Under the pieces are notes generated by a model. The model was given only the letters and a program-made list of their open reading frames with translations. It did no database searches and was not told where the DNA came from. A stretch of DNA of 64,000 nt from Corynebacterium minutissimum (GTDB lineage Bacteria > Actinomycetota > Actinomycetes > Mycobacteriales > Mycobacteriaceae): positions 147,416-211,415 of the forward strand of contig NZ_LAYQ01000001.1 of NCBI RefSeq assembly GCF_000988205.1. The letters run 5' to 3'. The position numbers were made by a program, and so were the translations under genes. Shown here one piece after another: positions 18,058-26,043 of the stretch. The stretch's first letter is position 1; the number at the start of each line of letters is the position of its first letter.

Positions 18058-18513
18058 ATGGCAGGTCGCGCCGAACGCTTCTCCCAGTCGAACTCCTTGC
18101 ATGCGCAGGGCGCGAAGTTCGCCATTACGGGAGCCATTGCCGCGCTTATCGACGTCTCCCTGACCTGGCTCTTCCAAATCGGATTAGGCGTATTCGGCGA
18201 CGTGGGCTCCCGAACTATTGGCTTTGCTGTGGGCACCTTCGTGGCTTATCTGCTGAACCGGCGCTGGACCTTCAACGCGCGGGCCTCGAAGCGCCGCTTC
18301 GCTGCCGTGTTTGCTACCTACGCCATGACCTATGCGATCAACATTCTGTTGTATCGCTGGGCCTTTCCCTTCTTTGATCACACGCTGGACTGGCCCTCGT
18401 CCTGGGCACTGGCGGTGGCTTTCGTGATAGCCCAAGGCACCGCCACACTCATCAACTTTTTTGTGCAGCGCTGGGTGATTTTCCGCAGCACGCGCAAGTC
18501 CTTTGAGTTTTAG
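18058..18513 (+). CDS. GtrA-family membrane protein (second of tandem pair)
   Basis: 151 residues, four membrane segments, with the same signature blocks as the preceding gene: KFAITGAIAALIDVSLTW, FAVGTFVAYLLNRRWTF and TLINFFVQRWVIF. The two are clearly divergent, so the pair is an old duplication or two distinct subfamilies. The start follows the previous stop by 2 bp. The 3' end overlaps glfT1 by 4 bp in convergent orientation. Confidence 0.87.
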   Translation: MAGRAERFSQSNSLHAQGAKFAITGAIAALIDVSLTWLFQIGLGVFGDVGSRTIGFAVGTFVAYLLNRRWTFNARASKRRFAAVFATYAMTYAINILLYRWAFPFFDHTLDWPSSWALAVAFVIAQGTATLINFFVQRWVIFRSTRKSFEF

Positions 18514-19424
18514 GGCCTGCGGAAGTCTTCCTTGCGGCCACGGTTGTGCAGGCGCAACCACTCTACAAAGCCCTTCACGTCATGTTGCTGGACCAGGAAA
18601 AACCAGCCAAAACGTGCGAATTCCTGCGGCAGCAGCTTGCGCATGCCGCGCTGCCACAGAAGGTAGCCGCGGTTGCGGTAGGTAAAGAAGCGCTTGAACT
18701 CGCCCTCCGGATATTGCGTATGCATTTTGCCACCGAGGATGGGCTTGAACTCGTCGGAGCCGTCCGGGTGCAGGTAGCTGGTGGTCAGCGCAGTGCCGAA
18801 GCTCAAGCCCGAGTTGACCAGGCGGCGGTGGTACTCCACCTCATCACCACGGATGAACAGGCGGTAATCTGGCACGCCGATGATCTCCATGGCCTCGGCG
18901 GAGATGAGCGCGCCGTTAAAAAGCGAGGCGATACCGGGCAGAAAGTCGCCCTCTAATTCGCTCATGTAGCGCCGCCATATCAGTCCCTGGCGAAGAGGGA
19001 AGGCGAGCTTGGCGGGCTCATTGATATTGCACACGGCGGGGGAGACTTCGTGGAGTGCGTTGTTTTCCGCAACGCGGTAGAGCTCCTCCAGCACGTGGTG
19101 GTCGGCGGGGCGGCCATCATCATCAGCGCACCACACTGCGTCCGCGCCGAGGGCGAGTGCGGTGAGGAATCCCAGCGCGAAGCCGCCCGCGCCACCGAGG
19201 TTGGTTTCGGAAGGCACATAGACGCCGCGCTCGCCGGCCAGTTCGTGGAGGAGATCCTCCACGGATTGTTCCGCACCGTTATCCACCACGATGACCCACT
19301 GCACCGGGTGTGTTTGGTTCACCACCTGTTCAAGGGAGGCGCGCAGCAGCTCCACGCGCTGGTGGGTGACGATCACAGCGGCCGTCGTTCCGGCCTGGGA
19401 CAGAGTGGCAGTCATGCGTTCCAT
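18510..19424 (-). CDS. glfT1: galactofuranosyltransferase GlfT1
   Basis: 304 residues, GT2/GT-A fold. AAVIVTHQRVELL and VIVVDNGAEQSVEDLL form the nucleotide-binding half; WCADDDGRPAD (D101-D103) is the metal-binding acidic motif. GlfT1 adds the first galactofuranose units to the decaprenyl-linked rhamnosyl-GlcNAc primer on the cytoplasmic side. Its position beside wzt/wzm and downstream of dprE1 parallels the M. tuberculosis Rv3781-Rv3793 region. ATG 19424 or 19415 could be the start. Confidence 0.9.
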   Translation of the reverse strand: MERMTATLSQAGTTAAVIVTHQRVELLRASLEQVVNQTHPVQWVIVVDNGAEQSVEDLLHELAGERGVYVPSETNLGGAGGFALGFLTALALGADAVWCADDDGRPADHHVLEELYRVAENNALHEVSPAVCNINEPAKLAFPLRQGLIWRRYMSELEGDFLPGIASLFNGALISAEAMEIIGVPDYRLFIRGDEVEYHRRLVNSGLSFGTALTTSYLHPDGSDEFKPILGGKMHTQYPEGEFKRFFTYRNRGYLLWQRGMRKLLPQEFARFGWFFLVQQHDVKGFVEWLRLHNRGRKEDFRRP

Positions 19425-19458
19425 TGTGCCACCCGTGCTGAGCTATACGATGCTAGCC

Positions 19459-20064
19459 ATGGCTGTAAAAGGTATTGAAGAGATGTGGGCTCCTTTTGGG
19501 ATTTCCGTACAGGTCGGCGAGCTGACCTTGCGGGTGCTGCGCGATAGTGACATCGCCGCCATCCACGGTGTTAGCGCCGCTGCGATATTTGGTGAGCCGC
19601 TTCCGGAGTACACGTTCCCCTGGCTGAAAGAGAAACCGGACCCGAGCTTCCGGTGGGCGCACCGCGCGCAGATGTCCCCGGAAGAATGGTCGCTCGACTT
19701 CGGAGTGCATCTTGATGGTGAGATCATCGGCTCGGTGGATCTGCGGGCGAAGAATTTTCCCGATAACCATGAGGTTGTAACCGGATCGTGGATCTACCAC
19801 CACCTTCAGGGCCGCGGTATTGGTACGCAGATTCGTCACGCCGTTGCGGTCTTCTGCTTTGATTACTTGGGCGCGCGCCAGCTGCGCTCGGAGTGGGAGC
19901 CGGGGAACGAGGCGTCCCAGGCGGTATCACGCAAGCTGGGCTACACCATCAACGGCAACAAAGCAGTGCTGCGCAAAGAGGATTACCAGCCGGGGCCGGA
20001 AGTGACTGTCAGTGGCATGACCGAGGAACTGCGCGCGATGTTGGGAATTAACTTCGCACTATGA
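19459..20064 (+). CDS. GNAT-family N-acetyltransferase (RimJ/RimL-like)
   Basis: 201 residues. The layout is that of a RimJ/RimL-type acetyltransferase: LTLRVLRDSDIAAIHGV at the start, GEIIGSVDLR in the centre, the acetyl-CoA loop GRGIGTQIRHAV, then LRSEWEPGNEASQAVSRKLGY. The acceptor is unknown. I prefer ATG 19459; ATG 19450 in frame is an alternative. It is divergent from glfT1 and ends just before a palindrome in front of the Fic gene. Confidence 0.8.
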   Translation: MAVKGIEEMWAPFGISVQVGELTLRVLRDSDIAAIHGVSAAAIFGEPLPEYTFPWLKEKPDPSFRWAHRAQMSPEEWSLDFGVHLDGEIIGSVDLRAKNFPDNHEVVTGSWIYHHLQGRGIGTQIRHAVAVFCFDYLGARQLRSEWEPGNEASQAVSRKLGYTINGNKAVLRKEDYQPGPEVTVSGMTEELRAMLGINFAL

Positions 20065-20070
20065 CGGAGA

Positions 20071-20111
20071 TTTCGTGAAACGGAGTAAATTTGTACTCAT
20101 TTTCACGGAAA
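20071..20111. promoter_or_regulatory. long interrupted palindrome upstream of the Fic gene (likely operator)
   Basis: The outer arms TTTCGTGAAA (20071-20080) and TTTTCACGGAAA (20100-20111) are inverted, and inner arms GAGTA (20083-20087) and TACTC (20094-20098) flank a 6-bp centre. It ends 16 bp before the fic ATG, where a repressor would block transcription. No T-run follows either side, so an operator is likelier than a terminator. Confidence 0.55.
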
Positions 20112-20127
20112 CTTGTAGAATGTTGGC

Positions 20128-21018
20128 ATGCTTAACGCGCGGACCACCTCAAAAATCGACGCTCTTCTTGATCAGTATGCGGCGTTGCGGGAGGACGCCC
20201 CCGAGGCCATCGCGGAGATAGCACGCGCAGAGGTGGCCGAGTCAGTGTATAACTCGAACGCCATTGAGAATTCCACGCTGACTTTGGAGGACACCGAGAA
20301 CATTCTGGCCGGGCTTACAACTAGGGCGCATGATTTGCGGGAAGTCTTTGAGGCCAAAAACCTGGCGGACGTGACTGAGGAACTTATTCGGGGCGTCGGT
20401 AAGCTCGATGCAAACCTCATTCTGAAACTGCATGGCATGTTGCTTCGCGGCATCAACGACGACTGGGCGGGGCGCTTTCGTCGAAGGGGAGAGTGGGTTC
20501 GCGTGGGCGCTCATATGGGGGCCAACCCTGAATACGTGGACAGGCTGGTGGACACAGCCATTGCCGAATACTACGAGGACACTAGCTTCTTTGTTGACCG
20601 AATCGCGCGGTTCCACGCGGAATTTGAAACCATCCATCCTTTTTCAGATGGTAATGGGCGCATCGGGCGCGTCATTATCAATCAACAACTCTTAGAGCTA
20701 GGGGCGCCACCCATCATCATTCCGAACAAAGGAAAAGAGCGCCACTACTACCCAGTGTTCCGTGGCTACCCGGTGAGTGGTGATTTTTCAGCGCTGAGCA
20801 CGCTCATCGCGCAGCAGCTCGTCGAGTCCTTGCACAAGCGCATCACGCTCATGACCGCGCCGAGGGTAATTCGCCTGTCGGAATGGGCAAAGGTTAACGG
20901 TGTCTCTGGGTCCGTCGCCGCCAATAAGGCGGCGCGGGGTACCATTCCCGCCTTCCGACAGCGCGGAACGTGGATGATTGACGCGCAATATGTCAACGAG
21001 GCAGGTAGCAGGGGCTAA
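20128..21018 (+). CDS. Fic-family protein with N-terminal inhibitory helix and C-terminal HTH-like end
   Basis: 296 residues. The Fic active site is HPFSDGNGRIGR (170-181), matching HPFx(D/E)GNGRxxR, so AMP-transfer or a related reaction is expected. The N-terminal SNAIEN (43-48) fits the inhibitory (S/T)xxxE(G/N) motif, with Glu47 as the ATP-displacing residue, so this is a self-inhibited class II Fic protein. Residues ~245-290 (RLSEWAKVNGVSGSVAANKA, RQRGTWMIDAQY) resemble a DNA-binding helix-turn-helix with wing. It lies inside the envelope-gene block and overlaps the wzt stop by 4 bp convergently. Confidence 0.9.
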   Translation: MLNARTTSKIDALLDQYAALREDAPEAIAEIARAEVAESVYNSNAIENSTLTLEDTENILAGLTTRAHDLREVFEAKNLADVTEELIRGVGKLDANLILKLHGMLLRGINDDWAGRFRRRGEWVRVGAHMGANPEYVDRLVDTAIAEYYEDTSFFVDRIARFHAEFETIHPFSDGNGRIGRVIINQQLLELGAPPIIIPNKGKERHYYPVFRGYPVSGDFSALSTLIAQQLVESLHKRITLMTAPRVIRLSEWAKVNGVSGSVAANKAARGTIPAFRQRGTWMIDAQYVNEAGSRG

Positions 21019-21812
21019 ACGTTCTCCTCGTTATCGAAGCGCTTGCGCAGATCTCGCACGTACTGGCCCACCTCTGGGCCTTCGTACTCGCCGACGACCT
21101 CGGAGACCTCGCCCACCGAGCGAATCTGGCCGTGGTCGATCCATAGGGCGGTATCGCACAGCTGGGCCAAGAAGTCATTGGAGTGGGAAGCAAAGACCAG
21201 GATGCCGGAGCGCTTCACCAAGTCCTGGAGGCGCACGCGGGCCTTGGCCATGAAGGCGGCGTCGACGGCGCCGATGCCTTCGTCGAGAAGCAGGATCTCC
21301 GGCTCGATGGAGGTCACCACACCCAGCGCTAGGCGAACGCGCATACCGGTGGAATAAGTGCGCAGCGGCATGGAGAGGTAATCACCCAGCTCAGAGAATT
21401 CCGCGATCTCATCCATCTTGGCTTTCATCTGCTTGATGGTCTGGCCCAAGAAGAGGCCGCGGATGATGATGTTGTCATAGCCGGAAACCTCCGGGTCCAT
21501 GCCCACGCCGAGGTCGAAGACTGGGGCAACGCGCCCGCGGACGTCGGCAGCGCCGCGCGTAGGTTCGTAGATGCCGGACAGCAGGCGCAGCAGAGTGGTT
21601 TTGCCCGCGCCGTTGTGGCCGACGAGGCCCACACGGTCGCCCTCGCGCAGGTGGAGGTTGATGTCTTTGAGTGCCTCCACCATGACCACGTTCTGGTCAT
21701 TTTTGCCAATGGAGCCACCGGCCGTGGAGAGCATCGCCTTCTTGAGTGAACGGGATTTGGCATCAAAGATGGGAAAGTCCACGCAAGCGTTATACGTATC
21801 AATGGAAACCAT
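21015..21812 (-). CDS. wzt: galactan ABC exporter ATPase (Wzt/RfbE-like)
   Basis: 265 residues. Walker A is GHNGAGKTT (about 65-73), the signature region is YSTGMRVRLALG, and Walker B is ILLLDEGIGAVD. The short length, without the C-terminal sugar-binding domain of O-antigen Wzt proteins, fits the mycobacterial Rv3781 type. With the permease encoded just upstream (12-bp gap) it should flip lipid-linked galactan across the membrane for arabinan addition. Confidence 0.9.
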   Translation of the reverse strand: MVSIDTYNACVDFPIFDAKSRSLKKAMLSTAGGSIGKNDQNVVMVEALKDINLHLREGDRVGLVGHNGAGKTTLLRLLSGIYEPTRGAADVRGRVAPVFDLGVGMDPEVSGYDNIIIRGLFLGQTIKQMKAKMDEIAEFSELGDYLSMPLRTYSTGMRVRLALGVVTSIEPEILLLDEGIGAVDAAFMAKARVRLQDLVKRSGILVFASHSNDFLAQLCDTALWIDHGQIRSVGEVSEVVGEYEGPEVGQYVRDLRKRFDNEENV

Positions 21813-21824
21813 GGACGATCCTTT

Positions 21825-22715
21825 CTAGACCCAGTAGGAGACACGGAAGCGCCACTGGCGCATGGCCAGTCCGGCGATGAGCAGGCCGGCGACGGTGCAG
21901 CCGATGACGATAAGCCAGTGATAACCGGCAACGGGTTCACCAATCATGGGGGCGCGGATGATCTCCATGTAGTGATAGAGCGGATTGATCTCAGCGATGC
22001 GCGCGCGGCTGGCCACGGCACCTCCCTGTTCCTTCAGGGTGTTGGTCATCCACACGATAGGCGTGACGTAGAAGAGCAGCTGGGTTAGAGCCTCCAGCAG
22101 CGGGGCAACGTCACGGAAGCGGGTGGCGATGATGCCGAAGAACATGGCTACCCACACGCCGTTAACCAGGAAGAGTCCTAGCGCCGGGATGAACAGGAGG
22201 AACTCCCAGCCCAGGTGGCGCGGGAAGATAATGATGAGCAGCAGCCAGATGATGAGGTTGTGCCCCAAGAAGAGAGTTTGCCGCCAGACCAGGCGGTAGA
22301 CGTGCACCGACAGTGGTGCGGGCAGCTGTTTAATCAAGCCCTCGTTGTCGATGAAGACCGTCGAGCCTTCCTTGATGGCGCCGGAAATGAAGTTCCACAT
22401 GATAAGGCCCACGGTCACGTGGGGCAGGAACTCTGCCACGGGGATCTGGAAGAGCATGGAGTACAGCAGGCCAAGCGCCGCGGCCATCACACCGGTCGCG
22501 ATGGTGATCCAGAAGGGACCCAATACCGAGCGGCGGTAGCGCTGCTTGATGTCTTGGATGCCCAGCTTGAACCACAGCTCGCGCTGGCGCGCGCCTTGCA
22601 ACAGATCGGCGAAGGCCGCCGACATGGTCATGGAACGCGAGGCCGGCTCCTCACCGGGTGCAGGCGCGGAGGTCATGCGGGCGACGTCGTCACGCAGGTT
22701 TTTCTTGTCTTGCAC
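21825..22715 (-). CDS. wzm: galactan ABC exporter permease (Wzm/RfbD-like)
   Basis: About 296 residues. The IQDIKQRYRRSVLGPFWITI block before the first membrane segment is characteristic of Wzm-type polysaccharide exporters; six membrane segments follow. It is the Rv3783-type partner of the adjacent ATPase. The start is uncertain: GTG 22757 and 22715 and ATG 22676 are in frame. I use 22715 because AGGGTGAAGG lies just upstream, but family similarity begins only near the ATG at 22676. Confidence 0.87.
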   Translation of the reverse strand: MQDKKNLRDDVARMTSAPAPGEEPASRSMTMSAAFADLLQGARQRELWFKLGIQDIKQRYRRSVLGPFWITIATGVMAAALGLLYSMLFQIPVAEFLPHVTVGLIMWNFISGAIKEGSTVFIDNEGLIKQLPAPLSVHVYRLVWRQTLFLGHNLIIWLLLIIIFPRHLGWEFLLFIPALGLFLVNGVWVAMFFGIIATRFRDVAPLLEALTQLLFYVTPIVWMTNTLKEQGGAVASRARIAEINPLYHYMEIIRAPMIGEPVAGYHWLIVIGCTVAGLLIAGLAMRQWRFRVSYWV

Positions 22716-22871
22716 GCCCTTCACCCTAGCGCGCACATCCGCCAAAAACCTACACACACGCCCTTAACCTGGGAAAACACGAGCGAGCTGGGAAAATCTC
22801 GGGTTAGGAAAGATTTACGTAGGGCGTATAGAGTAGGGAGTCGATCGGACGATTCGAGGAAGGGTTGAAGC

Positions 22872-24083
22872 ATGACGGAACAGTATGACGTCGCCAGCGT
22901 GCGAGGTCTTTACACTGGGCTGTCCGATGGTTGGACCTACCTGAACGCGCACGCCGCGCCGCAGATTGCGGAACGCGTGGCCTCTGGGGTTGCCCGTTCT
23001 TTCCGCTTGTCCGCCACGGTGAAGCCGCTGGAGGATGCCGTGGGCGCGCACTCGGCGCATCACGACCCCGGGGAGCTCCACGCGGCGGACATGTATGACT
23101 CCGCGCGCCGGGCGGTGGCGGATCTCACGGGGGCGACAGCGCAGCGCGTCATCCTGGGCCCGTCGCTGCCGGTGCTGTACCAATCCTTGGGTGTCGCACT
23201 GCGCCCGCTCCTGCGCCGCCAGTCCTCGGTGGTGCTCTCCCGTTTTGATTCCCCGGAGTTTACGAGCGCGTTTGAGCACCTGGGTGCCGATATTCGGTGG
23301 TCGCAGCCGGACTTGGGAACTGGCGAGCTGCCGGCGTTCCAATATGCCGATCTGGTTGATGGTTCGACGCGTTTTGTCGCCTTTTCTGCCGCCCACGAGC
23401 TGCTGGGCACGGTCACGCCGGCGTCGGAGATTATTGATTCGGTCCATGAGCGCTCGCGCGCCTGGGTGCTTGTCGACGTCTCATCGATCGCCCCCTACCG
23501 CCTCCTCGACTTTGATGCGATTGGGGCGGATATTCTCGGTGTGGATGTGGGCGCGCTGGGTGGCCCGCAGATGGCGGCGCTGGTCTTCCGCGATACCGCG
23601 ATGTTCCGCCGCCTCGATGAGCTTGTTGTTGGCCCGGTCTCCGCGGGTTTGGCCGGTGGCGTTGGTCCCCTGGTGGATCATTTGGCAGAACTTGCCGGAG
23701 GGGAGCGCGGTTCGCGCCGCGTGCGCCTGACGCGTTCGATGCAAGCCCTCTCCGGTTATATGGAGGATCTCACCGGGGATCTCTACAGCCTGTTGGGCAC
23801 GCTGCCGGCCGTTCACGTCCTGGGCGTGACAGGGGAAGCGGCAGCCGACGCCTCCGATGACCGCCTCCCACGCCTCACTTTCGCAGTGCGGGACGTGCCT
23901 GCGGACGTGATTCACCGTCGCCTCTTCGACAATGGCCTGGTGACTACCATCGCCCCGCACACTCCACTGCTCACGGAGATGGGCGTGGAAGAAGTCGGCG
24001 GTGCTGTCACGGTCTCGCTGAGTCCGTTTAGCACGTACCATGACGTGGAGCACTTGACCCGCGTGGTCGCGTCTTTGGCTTAG
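22872..24083 (+). CDS. class V aminotransferase-fold protein (Rv3778c-like) lacking the PLP lysine
   Basis: 403 residues with the fold-type I layout of SufS/NifS-like enzymes: WTYLNAHAAPQ at the N-terminus, AWVLVDVSSIAPYRLLDFDAIGADILGVD in the middle, and a C-terminal domain with PRLTFAVRDVP. Where these enzymes have the cofactor-binding Lys (HKxxGP), the sequence reads VGALGGPQM, with no Lys. The whole protein contains a single Lys, K51, far from that site. It is the homologue of Rv3778c by position next to an Rv3777-like gene. It may be a non-catalytic or lysine-independent protein. Confidence 0.82.
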   Translation: MTEQYDVASVRGLYTGLSDGWTYLNAHAAPQIAERVASGVARSFRLSATVKPLEDAVGAHSAHHDPGELHAADMYDSARRAVADLTGATAQRVILGPSLPVLYQSLGVALRPLLRRQSSVVLSRFDSPEFTSAFEHLGADIRWSQPDLGTGELPAFQYADLVDGSTRFVAFSAAHELLGTVTPASEIIDSVHERSRAWVLVDVSSIAPYRLLDFDAIGADILGVDVGALGGPQMAALVFRDTAMFRRLDELVVGPVSAGLAGGVGPLVDHLAELAGGERGSRRVRLTRSMQALSGYMEDLTGDLYSLLGTLPAVHVLGVTGEAAADASDDRLPRLTFAVRDVPADVIHRRLFDNGLVTTIAPHTPLLTEMGVEEVGGAVTVSLSPFSTYHDVEHLTRVVASLA

Positions 24084-25036
24084 ACCTCGAGGACGAGCTT
24101 GCCCGTGACCTCGCCGGAGTCGAGGGCTTTGTGGGCCTCGGCGGCGCGAGCAAGCGCATACGTCGCGTGCAGGTAGTGCTTGACGCTGCCGTTCTCTAGC
24201 CAAGGCCAGACGTGTTTAACGGTATCCGCAACGATGGTGGCCTTGCCCTCCAACGAGCGGGAGCGCAGCGTGGTGCCCTGCAGGGTCAGGCGCTTGTTAA
24301 GCAGAATACCCATGTTGAGCTCGGCCTTCGTGCCACCCTGCATGCCGATGGTGACCATGTGGCCACCCTTAGCTAGCGCGATGAGGTTCTTCTTGAGGTA
24401 CTTCGCGCCCATGATGTCGAGGATGACATCACATTGGTTTTTCAGCTCCTCGGCGAAGTCCTGCTCGTTGTAATTGATGAGGATGTCCGCACCGAGCTCC
24501 TTGCAGGTCTCGAGTTTTTCGTCCGAGCCAGCCGTCACGGCGACGGTGGCGCCCAGTTGCTTCGCCACCTGGATGGCGAAGGTGCCGATGCCACCCGCGC
24601 CGCCGTGGATGAGGATGGTCTGGCCTTGAGTAAGACCAGCTTCCATAGCGATGTTGGACCAGACCGTGCAGGCCACCTCGATGACGGAGGCGGCCTCGGC
24701 AAAGGAATAGCCGGTGGGGATGGGCAGCAGCTGGCCTTGGGGCACGGCCACGTACTCGGCGTAGCCGCCGCCGGCGAGCAGCGCGCCGACCTTGGAGCCC
24801 ACCTCGACGTCGGTATCGCCTGCGTCAACGACTTCGCCGGCAACTTCGAGGCCGATAATCTCCGAAGCGCCCGGCGGCGGTGGGTAGTGCCCGCGGGCCT
24901 GGAGCAGGTCGGCGCGGTTTACGCCGGCGGCTTTGACTTTAACGAGGACTTCGCCGGCAGCTAGTTCTGGTGTGGCGACATCCCCCAACTCCAGCGAGTG
25001 CGGGTCTTCCAGGTTGGTCTGAATGATAGCTTTCAT
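24080..25036 (-). CDS. NADPH:quinone oxidoreductase-like (MDR superfamily, Rv3777-like)
   Basis: 318 residues. The N-terminal GroES-like domain has AAGVNRADLLQARGHYPPPPG, typical of the quinone reductase/PIG3 group and without structural zinc cysteines. The nucleotide-binding domain has HGGAGGIGTFAIQVAKQLGA (144-163). It likely reduces quinones or other reactive carbonyls with NADPH. It is convergent with the class V protein, the stops overlapping by 4 bp. Confidence 0.88.
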   Translation of the reverse strand: MKAIIQTNLEDPHSLELGDVATPELAAGEVLVKVKAAGVNRADLLQARGHYPPPPGASEIIGLEVAGEVVDAGDTDVEVGSKVGALLAGGGYAEYVAVPQGQLLPIPTGYSFAEAASVIEVACTVWSNIAMEAGLTQGQTILIHGGAGGIGTFAIQVAKQLGATVAVTAGSDEKLETCKELGADILINYNEQDFAEELKNQCDVILDIMGAKYLKKNLIALAKGGHMVTIGMQGGTKAELNMGILLNKRLTLQGTTLRSRSLEGKATIVADTVKHVWPWLENGSVKHYLHATYALARAAEAHKALDSGEVTGKLVLEV

Positions 25037-25051
25037 GCCACACCACCGTAC

Positions 25052-25948
25052 TTAAATCCAATCATCCTCGACGAGGAAGCCGTTGACCGTGATAGCAGCA
25101 GCATTGGCCTGGCCCATGGCCATCGCCACCTGTGCGGCTGGATTGACCACGTTGCCTACTGCCCAGACGCGCGGGTGGCTGGTGGCACCGGTGAGATCGG
25201 CCTTGATCAGGCTGCCGCCCATCGCAGGGGGCGGACTGTGGCGCTCGAGGTTGAGGTCAGCGAGGAACTCATCGTGGGGGCGGGGAATGGGCATGTAAAA
25301 CAGTGCATCGACGGCATGCTCGTCGCTTTCCAGCAGGACTTTTCCGTCTTGGAAGGTGGTGACGGGGCCGTCGATAAGCGCAATGCCCCGCCGAGTCAGG
25401 TCCGCGCGCTGCTCGTCGGTGAATTCCATTCCATTGGTGAAGAAGGTGATGTCCTTCGACCACTGGCGCAGAACCGCGGCATGGTGGAAGGAGAACTCGC
25501 CGATGTAGAGCACGCCGAGCTTCTTGTCCGCCACCTCGTATCCGTGGCAGTAGGGGCAGTGGAGGACCGTATTTCCCCAGTTTTCTTCCAAGCCCGGGAT
25601 GTTGGGGTGCTCGTCGTCCACGCCGCTGGCGACGATGATGGAGCGGGCAGCGACGGTCTCACCGTTGCTCAACGTGGCGGTGAGCGTGCGGTCATTATCG
25701 GTGACGGAATCCACGGTGGCGTTTATGATCTGCGCGCCATAGCTGCGCAGCTGCTCCTTGCCGCGCTCCTGGAACTCAAGCGGTGGTGTGCCTTCGAGGG
25801 CGATGACACCGTGGATTTCGTGGGCGAAGCGGTTGCGGGGAGTGGCGGAATCAACAACGAGGACACTGCGGCGGGCACGGACCATGACCAGTGCTGCCTG
25901 AAGGCCGGCCGCGCCACCGCCGATGATGAGGGTATCTACTGTCTGCAT
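25052..25948 (-). CDS. FAD-dependent pyridine nucleotide-disulphide oxidoreductase (thioredoxin-reductase-like)
   Basis: 298 residues from ATG 25948. The FAD motif is IIGGGAAGLQAAL (8-20), a CPYCHGYE redox motif lies at 131-138, and VWAVGNVVNP near the C-terminus is the second FAD contact. This CPYCxGYE subgroup resembles thioredoxin reductases but often has other or unknown partners. The open frame upstream of 25948 is non-coding in character. It is divergent from sulP with a 95-bp gap. Confidence 0.85.
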   Translation of the reverse strand: MQTVDTLIIGGGAAGLQAALVMVRARRSVLVVDSATPRNRFAHEIHGVIALEGTPPLEFQERGKEQLRSYGAQIINATVDSVTDNDRTLTATLSNGETVAARSIIVASGVDDEHPNIPGLEENWGNTVLHCPYCHGYEVADKKLGVLYIGEFSFHHAAVLRQWSKDITFFTNGMEFTDEQRADLTRRGIALIDGPVTTFQDGKVLLESDEHAVDALFYMPIPRPHDEFLADLNLERHSPPPAMGGSLIKADLTGATSHPRVWAVGNVVNPAAQVAMAMGQANAAAITVNGFLVEDDWI

Positions 25949-26043
25949 GGGCCCGAGTAAACCAGAAGAGGGCCCAGCGGCGGTGGAGGGCACCTTGGGT
26001 ATCCTTTGGGTGTCGTTGAGTCTTGAAGGAGCAAGAAAGTAGC

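Noticed and set aside
22741..22871. Repeated GCTGGGAAAA-type sequence between wzm and the class V gene
   Set aside because: Only two short imperfect copies (CCTGGGAAAA, GCTGGGAAAA); too weak to call an operator.
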